Positions 26,903 to 34,054 of a stretch of DNA of 64,000 nt are shown piece after piece. The notes under the pieces were generated by a model. That model ran no database searches and was not told the origin of the DNA. It saw nothing but the letters and a program-made list of their open reading frames with translations. Each line of letters opens with the position of its first letter. Position 1 is the stretch's first letter. Position numbers and translations under genes: made by a program. This DNA is from LMUY01 sp965199105 (GTDB lineage Bacteria > Pseudomonadota > Alphaproteobacteria > Acetobacterales > Acetobacteraceae): NCBI GenBank assembly GCA_965199105.1, contig CBDAQO010000002.1, forward strand, positions 2,108,001-2,172,000, in the 5' to 3' direction.

Positions 26903-28006
26903 ATGCGGTGCTTGGGCCACATCCCCCTGCACAGCGAAGTTGCCACGGCCACCGAGCGGCTGGTACTGGCGGCGGGGGAACTGTCCGTCTCGCTGTTCCG
27001 CTACGAGAGCGGCGTGGCGGCCGTGCGGCTGCGCAACAGCCGTGGCGAGCTGGTGGTGCTGCCATGGCTGGGGCAAATCGTTTGGTCGGCGCGGTTCGAC
27101 GGCGTCGACTTGGCGATGGCCAGCGGGTTTGACATGCCGCGTCCGGCCGCCACCATCGCCGGCACCTATGGCTGCCTGCTGTTCCATAGTGGGCTGCTGC
27201 GCAACGGGGTTCCGGCCGCCGAGGACGATCACGCCCCGCACGGGGAGTTCCCAACCGCGCCGCTCCAACGGGCCTGGCTCGACATTATGGAGGCGCCCGG
27301 CGGCTTGGCGTTGCGGCTCGGCGGCCAGTATGATCACGTGGTGGGGTTCGGCCCCAACTATCGCGCCGAACCCACCGTGACGCTGGGCGAGGCCGCCACG
27401 GTGTTCGACGTGGCGCTCACGCTGCGCAACCGCTCGGGCAAGCCGATGGACCTGATGTACATGGTACACGCCAATTTCGCCTTCGTGCCGGGTGGCCGCA
27501 TCGTGCAGGCGGCGCCGTTTTCGCCAGCCGCGACCGCGGTGCGCACCATGGTTCCGGCGCATGTTCGGCCAACACCGGAGTTCCTGCGGCGAACCGAAGC
27601 ACTGGCGGCTGACCCGGCGCGAACGGAGCGGCTTGACGACCCGGCACTGTATGACCCGGAGCAGGTGTTCTACCTGCGCGGCCTAGGCACGGACACGGAG
27701 GGAATGACGGCAATGATGCTGCAATCGCCGAGCGGGGAGGGCCTTACGGTGCGCTGGCGGCCTGCCGAGTTCCCTCATTGCGTGCGCTGGTTGTTCCACG
27801 ACCCGGACCAGCAAGTCGCCGCCTTCGCGCTGCCCTCCACCTGCGAGCCGGAAGGCTATGCGGCCGAGCGGCGCAAGGGGCACGTTCGCGAGCTCGCACC
27901 CGGCGACACTATCCGTTTTGCGCTTACGATGGGCTACCTGGACGCTGCAGCGGCCGCCCAGGAAGCGGCTTGGATCAGCGGCCTCGCAGCCCAAGGAGAG
28001 ACCTAA
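26903..28006 (+). CDS. DUF4432 aldose-epimerase-like protein
   Basis: 367 residues. The sequence resembles the aldose 1-epimerase (galactose mutarotase) beta-sandwich superfamily, DUF4432 branch: VVLPWLGQIVWSARFDGVDLAM, GTYGCLLFHSGLLRNG, then MYMVHANFAFVPGG and FPHCVRWLFHD. Sugar operons often carry such a protein to interconvert anomers before phosphorylation. It begins 3 bp after permease 2 and ends 2 bp before the kinase. Confidence 0.75.
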   Translation: MRCLGHIPLHSEVATATERLVLAAGELSVSLFRYESGVAAVRLRNSRGELVVLPWLGQIVWSARFDGVDLAMASGFDMPRPAATIAGTYGCLLFHSGLLRNGVPAAEDDHAPHGEFPTAPLQRAWLDIMEAPGGLALRLGGQYDHVVGFGPNYRAEPTVTLGEAATVFDVALTLRNRSGKPMDLMYMVHANFAFVPGGRIVQAAPFSPAATAVRTMVPAHVRPTPEFLRRTEALAADPARTERLDDPALYDPEQVFYLRGLGTDTEGMTAMMLQSPSGEGLTVRWRPAEFPHCVRWLFHDPDQQVAAFALPSTCEPEGYAAERRKGHVRELAPGDTIRFALTMGYLDAAAAAQEAAWISGLAAQGET

Positions 28007-28008
28007 GC

Positions 28009-28938
28009 ATGTCCGCGCGGATCGGAGTGGTGGGCAGCAACATGGTCGATCTCGTCACCTACGGCGAGCGGCTGCCCGGGCCGGGTGAAACCCTGGAAGC
28101 GCCGCGGTTCGAGATGGGCCTCGGCGGCAAGGGCGCGAACCAGGCGATGGCGGCCGCCCTGCTTGGCGCCAGCGTGCTGATGGTCAGCCGGGTCGGGGAT
28201 GACATGTTCGGTCGCGACACGATGGCCGGAATGCAGCGGGCGGGGATCGACACGCGTCATGTTCGCAGCGTGCCCGGAACCGCCAGCGGGGTGGCACCGA
28301 TCTTCGTGGCGGCAGACGGCGAGAACAGCATCCTCATCGTCAAAGGCGCGAACGAGCGGCTGCTGCCCGCGGACGTGGACGAAGCAAGCGCGGACCTGCA
28401 ACAGTGTGACATCATCCTGCTGCAGCTCGAGATACCGCTCGAAACGGTGTATCACACGGTGGACTGGGCCAAGCGGCACAGCCGGCCCGTCTTGCTCAAC
28501 CCGGCGCCTGCGACCGCGTTGCTCGATTTCGCGCGCATCGCCTCGGTGGATTTCTTCGTGCCGAATCAAACCGAGCTCGCCATCCTCTCTGGCCTGCCGG
28601 CCGAAACCCCCGCGCAGGCCGAGATCGCCGCCCGCACCTTGCTGGCCCGCGGCATGCGCACTGTGGTGGTGACGCTCGGCGCTGCAGGCGCGTTGCTGAT
28701 GCGCGACGGCGAGAGCGTGGCCATCCCGCCAGTCCCGGTGCAGGTGGTGGACAGCACGGGAGCCGGCGATGCGTTCATCGGCGCATTCGCCGCCCGCTAT
28801 GCGCAGTCGGGCGACGTAGAGGCGGCCCTGCGTGAGGCAGCCGCTTATGCCGCCCACTCCGTCACGCGCATCGGGTCACAAAGAGCCTTCGCGACCGCTG
28901 CCGAGTTCGCGGCGTTCCGTGCCAGCCAAGGTGACTGA
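28009..28938 (+). CDS. PfkB sugar kinase, ribokinase/deoxyribokinase-like
   Basis: 309 residues with PfkB family motifs: VVGSNMVDLVTYGERLPGPGE, the GGKGANQA substrate loop (about residues 40-47), FVPNQTELAIL and the anion hole/catalytic base DSTGAGDAF (Asp254). Phosphorylates the 5-OH of ribose or deoxyribose. AAGGAG lies just upstream (27993-27998). With deoC in the same operon, the likely reaction is deoxyribose to deoxyribose 5-phosphate; ribose cannot be excluded from sequence. Confidence 0.85.
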   Translation: MSARIGVVGSNMVDLVTYGERLPGPGETLEAPRFEMGLGGKGANQAMAAALLGASVLMVSRVGDDMFGRDTMAGMQRAGIDTRHVRSVPGTASGVAPIFVAADGENSILIVKGANERLLPADVDEASADLQQCDIILLQLEIPLETVYHTVDWAKRHSRPVLLNPAPATALLDFARIASVDFFVPNQTELAILSGLPAETPAQAEIAARTLLARGMRTVVVTLGAAGALLMRDGESVAIPPVPVQVVDSTGAGDAFIGAFAARYAQSGDVEAALREAAAYAAHSVTRIGSQRAFATAAEFAAFRASQGD

Positions 28939-29018
28939 GGCCAGTTCGTAACCTGCAAACTTGCCGCGTGCCGCCGCCGGCTTTCGCACGGTGCTTGGCG
29001 GCAGACGCGACAAAGGCG

Positions 29019-29435
29019 CTATCCAGGTTGCGTCAATAGGTGGACGTATATGCTCTGGATCTTCCAGTCTCCAGCCATCTCGACCACCGCTGCCTGATAC
29101 TCCGCAAAGCCATGCAAGTGATCGCCCTCCTGCCAATCCGTCACGAGGCATCCGCAACGGATGGATACCTCGTCGGCAGTCGTGCCTGGTTCCAAAATCA
29201 CCGCCGTCATTTGGTGGCGGAGCATGCCTTTGTGCCGCTGGTAAGCAGCTTCCGGAACCGCCCTGAGGTTCTCATACTCCCGGACGGGCTCGGCGGCTCG
29301 GCCGTGAAAAGCACCATTGTCGGCAAACAGATTAGCCCAGCTATGCCCGTCACCCTGGTCGAGATAAAAACAGTATCGCGCTAGCAAATCGTGGATAGCG
29401 AGTTGATCCTCGGCGGCAATACGTCTTTTCAGCAT
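29019..29435 (-). CDS. SnoaL-like (NTF2-fold) protein A
   Basis: 138 residues with the N-terminal SnoaL_4 pattern AAEDQLAIHDLLARYCFYLDQGD...WANLFADNGAFHG (residues 6-50) and a C-terminal WKIQSIYVHLL. NTF2-fold proteins of this group include dehydratases, isomerases and small hydroxylation partners. It follows the CocE-type hydrolase by 36 bp on the same strand, so the two are probably co-transcribed. Exact reaction unknown. Confidence 0.75.
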   Translation of the reverse strand: MLKRRIAAEDQLAIHDLLARYCFYLDQGDGHSWANLFADNGAFHGRAAEPVREYENLRAVPEAAYQRHKGMLRHQMTAVILEPGTTADEVSIRCGCLVTDWQEGDHLHGFAEYQAAVVEMAGDWKIQSIYVHLLTQPG

Positions 29436-29471
29436 CGGATCCCTCCCGAGGGTTTCAGCGGCAAGTTCGTG

Positions 29472-31214
29472 TCACGCTCCAGCGCGATGAGGCAGTTGGA
29501 GGTACGATGCGTTGCGGCCGCCGGCGTGAATGACGTGTTGGCCTTGATTGTTGGCAAGCACGTTGTCCACTCCTGGCATGACGCCGCCAAGTATGTGATG
29601 CCCACTGATGACCAGGCGCAGTTGCTCGCCCGAGCTCAGGGCGAGACCGACCGGAAACAGGTCGATGTCGACGCACACGACCTCTCCTGGTGTGAGCTTC
29701 TCGACGCGATCAAAGCTGTGGACCGGGATGCTGTCGGTCGAAGTCGCCTCATCGATGCGGCGCATCGACACGCGGAGGCGACCATTCGAGCCTTTGTATT
29801 TGAGGATGGCGGCCCCCCTCTGCGTCAAAGCCTGCATCTTCGGTCCGTCATTGGGAATGGTGAACTGCTCGAGCTGCTCGCCCTGGGCATCCAGTTTTTG
29901 CAGGAAGACAAACAAGTCCATGTCATCCGCGCCCTCCGCCTGAACCCAAAGGTGCAACTTGGGATAGCCGACGAACTCTGTCGCTGCGTCGACCTGCATC
30001 GTGAAAGAGACGCTGCCCTGTTCGGACGCCGCGTCATAGCGCGCCGTCGACTCTGAGCCGGGCGCGGTGGTGACCAGACGGTGCGCAGCAGCATCCAGGT
30101 AATACTTGATCTGGGTGACGTCTTCGGGTGGAAACTCGCTCGCTGGCACGTTCGTGCGATCGCCGCCTTTGAGGTTTAGCACGGCATAGCGCACGCGCGG
30201 CGTCTTCTCCCAGCCGTTGTCGTTCCCCTTGAGGTAGTGATCGAAGAAGCGAAGCAGGTCGGCTTGGCTCGCTTCGTCGTAGTAGTCCGGCCACTCCATG
30301 GTGTTGTGGATGCGCAGCCACTTTTCCGCCGAGGCAATGCTGCGCCAGCCGCGGAAGGTTCCTGGCGTATGGATTGAGTTGGAGTAGCTCGCGACGACGT
30401 AGGCCGGGACGGCAACATTGTGGAACGCCGGGATTTTTGCTCGCCATAGTTCGTCCATCAACGGGTGCGCCTCAGCGTCGCCGACGAGGTCCTCACGAAG
30501 GCGCTTGCCAACAAGGTTCATCCCGAGCTGCTTCGGAAATGGAAAGTCTGGAATCCCGCCGCGCACGACGAGGTCGCGATAAACGTCGCTCATCCCCTCC
30601 CACGGCGCGATTGCCGCGAGGTGCGGTGGCTGCTCGGCGGCGACGAACCACTGTGAGATCGCGAGATAGGAGTTTCCTGTCGTACCGACTTTGCCGTTGC
30701 ACCAAGGCCGCACGCCAAGCCACTCGATCAGGTCGCAATAGTCCTTCGCCTCATCTTGGCTCCAGAGTGGTAGATCACCCTCCGAGTTGAAACAGCCACG
30801 CGTGTCCGGGTTACAAACCGCGTAGCCTTGGGCGCACCAGAATGCAGGGTCGGGCCCCTCGAACTTGTTCAGTCCGGACAGATTACTGGTCCCCATCCCA
30901 AGGAGATCCAGCAGGTCCGTCGTTCTCGGGGCGTTGCCGCGGCTTTTGCCATAGGGGCTCCAGGCAACGATGACGGGGACCTTTTCGTCCCCGGCGGGAC
31001 GAAGCACGTCGACGTAGATCGTCGTGCCGTCACGCAGGATGACCGCGGTGTCTTTCTCGAAGACGATATCAATCGGCAATTCCAAAAACCGGGGCTGGAC
31101 TCGGAAACCGGCAGGCAGGATCCGGGTGCCCGGCTCGAAGCGGCTGAACAGCCCCTTTTCGCTTGCCTCGTCATAGGGGGAGGCGGGGACGTAGACAGGT
31201 TGGTATTCACTCAC
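29472..31214 (-). CDS. CocE/NonD family hydrolase
   Basis: About 580 residues, the usual CocE length: N-terminal alpha/beta-hydrolase with DVLRPAGDEKVPVIVAWSPYG, oxyanion segment, nucleophile Ser in GTTGNSYLAIS (about residue 182) and EWLG.RPWCNGKVG before it; C-terminal jelly-roll domain (about 400-580) with PKLHLWVQAEGADDMDLFV. Family members hydrolyse esters or amides such as cocaine or alpha-amino esters, or X-Pro peptides. GTG at 31214 has GGGAG seven bases upstream; an ATG at 31235 overlaps the TetR-like stop (TAATG) but has no ribosome site. Confidence 0.85.
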   Translation of the reverse strand: MSEYQPVYVPASPYDEASEKGLFSRFEPGTRILPAGFRVQPRFLELPIDIVFEKDTAVILRDGTTIYVDVLRPAGDEKVPVIVAWSPYGKSRGNAPRTTDLLDLLGMGTSNLSGLNKFEGPDPAFWCAQGYAVCNPDTRGCFNSEGDLPLWSQDEAKDYCDLIEWLGVRPWCNGKVGTTGNSYLAISQWFVAAEQPPHLAAIAPWEGMSDVYRDLVVRGGIPDFPFPKQLGMNLVGKRLREDLVGDAEAHPLMDELWRAKIPAFHNVAVPAYVVASYSNSIHTPGTFRGWRSIASAEKWLRIHNTMEWPDYYDEASQADLLRFFDHYLKGNDNGWEKTPRVRYAVLNLKGGDRTNVPASEFPPEDVTQIKYYLDAAAHRLVTTAPGSESTARYDAASEQGSVSFTMQVDAATEFVGYPKLHLWVQAEGADDMDLFVFLQKLDAQGEQLEQFTIPNDGPKMQALTQRGAAILKYKGSNGRLRVSMRRIDEATSTDSIPVHSFDRVEKLTPGEVVCVDIDLFPVGLALSSGEQLRLVISGHHILGGVMPGVDNVLANNQGQHVIHAGGRNASYLQLPHRAGA

Positions 31215-31234
31215 CTTGATTCTCCCATGCTTCA

Positions 31235-31723
31235 TTATCTGCTTGCACCGGGGCCTTGTGCACGTTTTGCCCCGATCACTCTGGAGCGCGACGTCTGGCC
31301 TGCGGCTCTGATCGCCCCGCGCGCTCCCTCGATCGTCATCCCAAGGATCCGTAGCTGGTATTCGGCAGCCCGCGCCGAAACATCGGCACCGGCACCGGCA
31401 AGCCGGGCTCGGAGGCCAGCGCGCAACAAGGCAAGATGCGCCTCGACAACCAAGTCGCCGGGCTGCTCGAGGAACTGACTCTGTTTTGTCCCGAGTTCGA
31501 CATCCGACCGGAGATCATCGCAGACTTGCACCATCGCGCCCTCGAACTCCGTAAAGCCAGACAGGAGCAGACCGCCCCAGAGCGGCTCGGCGGCAGCGAT
31601 CTCGGCCATCAGCCGTAGAGCCGCTTCCATCAACTGCGCCCGTGTGCGGTCACGCTTCTTAACGTGCTGCTTGACCGCACCTTGCTCTTCATCATGCAAC
31701 ATTACCTTGGCTTCGTCTTCCAA
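31235..31723 (-). CDS. TetR-family regulator with DNA-binding helices deleted
   Basis: 162 residues instead of about 210. Residues 22-41 (KKRDRTRAQLMEAALRLMAE) are helix 1 of a TetR DNA-binding domain, but the next residues (IAAAEPLWGGLLLSGF) belong to the ligand-binding domain; about 60-70 residues with the recognition helix are missing, with the frame kept. The C-terminal rest (LRSDVELGTKQSQFLEQPGD...AEYQLRILGMTIEGARGA) is normal for the family. The junction is near 31603 and GCCGAG occurs on both sides. It should dimerise but not bind DNA as usual. Its stop overlaps a possible start of the hydrolase gene. Confidence 0.72.
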   Translation of the reverse strand: MEDEAKVMLHDEEQGAVKQHVKKRDRTRAQLMEAALRLMAEIAAAEPLWGGLLLSGFTEFEGAMVQVCDDLRSDVELGTKQSQFLEQPGDLVVEAHLALLRAGLRARLAGAGADVSARAAEYQLRILGMTIEGARGAIRAAGQTSRSRVIGAKRAQGPGASR

Positions 31724-31936
31724 TTTGCCGCGGCGGAGACTTGCTGGGCTTCGGGCGAGCGGGCTTGGAGCAGTTGTCCGACCGGGCAGCCGCCTCCGGT
31801 GGGCGAACCCTGGAACTCACTGACGGACGCACGCTTTAACGACCTGAGCGTAGTGACATGGTGACCTCCAAGCGTTGCGACGTCAATCAGGGATGAGGCC
31901 ACGTCTGGTATCTTAGACCTTTCCCCGCTTGCAACA

Positions 31937-31953
31937 CACCTGCTTACCAGGTG
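31937..31953. promoter_or_regulatory. Operator-like palindrome upstream of the OprB gene
   Basis: CACCTGCTTACCAGGTG has perfect 6-base arms and a 5-base centre. It lies in the 405-bp divergent gap (31724-32128) between the TetR-like gene and the OprB porin, a normal place for a TetR operator. TTGACG at 31963 follows on the + strand. No other feature was recognised in this gap. Confidence 0.45.
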
Positions 31954-32128
31954 ACTAAAGTGTTGACGCAATCTTGACTATCAGATAGGTCTTGACGCCG
32001 TGCCGGACAAACGAGGGTGACGCCACCGTGAGTCTTTTGCCCGCGGAGCGCGGTATCGAGTGTTCATTGCTGACCAGATGACCAAAGCTGATGCGCAAAT
32101 CAGCAGATCGGCCTATGCGGAGGAAAAA

Positions 32129-33685
32129 GTGAGAAAACCAAAAAATAGTTCCGGCCTAAGTCATGGGCTGCATGGTCCAAGGTCGTCTGCGTGGAGCGGG
32201 TTTGCTCTCGCCTTGATGGCTGCTGGTGGGTTGGTGGCGCCAGCGCTTGCGGAACCGGCTGGTATTGGCGGCAGCATCGAGACGGCGCAGGCCGCGCTCC
32301 CAAGCGCGCCCGGTTCATCCAGCACGCAAACCGGGACGCAGCAAATGCCTCCAACCGGAGGCGCGGGCATATCGACGTTTACAGAGCCGCCGGCGCCGCC
32401 TCCGCAGCAGAACCCGAATGCACTTGCGGACTCGCTCCGGCTACGGGGTTGGATCTATCCGGTTCCTCCAGCCGCCAACCTCCTGGATGGCGGCGATTTC
32501 GGGTTGCGTAACACGCTTGCGGAAGCCGGCATCAGCTACTTCGGCTTCACCAGCACGACCTATGAGGACAATATCCTCAGGCATGGCCTCCCGCCGGGAG
32601 TAAATAGCGCCCTTGCCGGCAACAGTAAGCAAGAGCAGTATGATGGCCAGTTGCCTACCTTCAACTCGTCCAATGCGTTCTTCGTCAACTATGATCTCCG
32701 CAGGTATGGCATTCCGAACGGCCAAATCACCCTTGGTGGCGCGGTTGTTTCAAACAATTGGAATCCAAGTGGCCCGAACGCGGTCTCGTTGGCGCAGGCC
32801 AACTTCTATTCAACCATGTTTAATGGTAGAGTCGAGGTCAATATCGGCTATCTCGAGAACGTCCTCGAGTTCCTGGGCACCCAGGTGGGTGGCAACCTGT
32901 CCAGCGGCATATTCGGCGTCGGCGCAGCGATCAACGTCGAGAATGGCGAGAACATCCCCGCGCTCCCCACGCCTGGGATCAACGTCAAAGTAAACCTGCC
33001 GGACCATTTCTACACCAAGTTAGGCGTCCAACGCGCAAGCAGCCCCGATGACCCGGTGGTCGAACGCCTGCAAAATCCGTCTGGAGTGCGGTTTCTCACA
33101 CCCAACTCCGGCGTGTTCGTGATCGATGAGGCGGGTTATCGGGTGCCTCCGACGCCGGGTCACATGGGGACTTGGATCCGTGGTGCCGTGGACTACTCGA
33201 CGAGCCGGTATAACCTTCTATCAAGCGCGGTCGAAGATCGTCATACCGGGGATTTCGGGCTCTATTTGTTGGCCGACCGGGAGCTTATCCAACTGAGGCC
33301 GAATGCCGGTCCTGGTGCTGCCGTGCAGGGTATCTATGCCGGGTTCTCGGTGAACTACGGGCCGTCATATTTCAACGCGTTCGCGCAGTACTATGAAGCG
33401 CGCCTCTACAGCTTTGGGTTAATCCCCGGTCGTCCCTACGACCAAGTAAGCCTGGTGGCAAACCGGAACATCTTCAGCAAGAATGCGATCACTCTCGCCC
33501 AGAGTTTTGGGCTGATGACGCATGCCGCGGCTGATACGTTCACGGCTGCCTATAGCGCCCATGTTCTTCCGGGTACGAACATAAACATCGGTTTGGGTTA
33601 CACCGACAATCCAAGTCCGATCGTTTACAACACCCACACGGGGAGCGCTCTGAACGTTTTGACGAACCTGTTCGTGTTCTTCTGA
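32129..33685 (+). CDS. Carbohydrate-selective porin, OprB family (island copy)
   Basis: About 518 residues. A signal peptide (GFALALMAAGGLVAPALA) is followed by a Pro/Gln/Thr-rich linker and the OprB barrel: LAEAGISYFGFTSTTYEDNIL, GGAVVSNNWNPSGPN, then SVNYGPSYFNAFAQYYEARLYSFG in parts, ending in a terminal Phe. GTG at 32129 is chosen because GGAGG lies five bases upstream and it gives a normal signal peptide; an upstream GTG (32060) would add 23 residues. Likely the outer-membrane entry route for the compound handled by the surrounding hydrolase genes. Confidence 0.85.
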   Translation: MRKPKNSSGLSHGLHGPRSSAWSGFALALMAAGGLVAPALAEPAGIGGSIETAQAALPSAPGSSSTQTGTQQMPPTGGAGISTFTEPPAPPPQQNPNALADSLRLRGWIYPVPPAANLLDGGDFGLRNTLAEAGISYFGFTSTTYEDNILRHGLPPGVNSALAGNSKQEQYDGQLPTFNSSNAFFVNYDLRRYGIPNGQITLGGAVVSNNWNPSGPNAVSLAQANFYSTMFNGRVEVNIGYLENVLEFLGTQVGGNLSSGIFGVGAAINVENGENIPALPTPGINVKVNLPDHFYTKLGVQRASSPDDPVVERLQNPSGVRFLTPNSGVFVIDEAGYRVPPTPGHMGTWIRGAVDYSTSRYNLLSSAVEDRHTGDFGLYLLADRELIQLRPNAGPGAAVQGIYAGFSVNYGPSYFNAFAQYYEARLYSFGLIPGRPYDQVSLVANRNIFSKNAITLAQSFGLMTHAAADTFTAAYSAHVLPGTNINIGLGYTDNPSPIVYNTHTGSALNVLTNLFVFF

Positions 33686-33870
33686 GCGGCCGAAGCAGGA
33701 TCCAAGGCCAAGGAATTGGTGGGACGGCTACCATGGTGGCTCTGCGGCAGCGATGCCGTAGCGCGGCGTCTCGAGGCGAGCAGTCGGGTCAGGTGTGCCT
33801 GCTCGACGGCTGCGTGGCGGCGGCCGGTGAGACTGTTGCCCGGTCTGCCGCGACCGGCCTCCAACCAGCC

Positions 33871-33899
33871 TTGACAGCCATGACCCCTGGTGACCTACT
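33871..33899 (+). promoter_or_regulatory. Promoter/operator candidate before the fused CocE gene
   Basis: TTGACA (33871) is followed at 17 bases by a weak -10 (CCTACT). TGGTGACCTA (33888-33897) lies over the -10. The same TTGACA...TGGTGACCTA pair occurs on the other strand at 37999-37974 before the second SnoaL gene. This is in the 369-bp gap 33686-34054, which holds nothing else that I recognise. Confidence 0.4.
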
Positions 33900-34054
33900 T
33901 TGCCTAACAGGTGGCGTTTCACGGGGTCGTGACACTTCAACAACAGCGCTCGCGATAGGTGCTCAAGGGCCGTTTGTAACCGAGCTCTGCTGTTCGGCAG
34001 AAAGCGCCAGACCATTGAGTGTCAACCGTGCCAATCGATCAATAGGAAGCCCAT

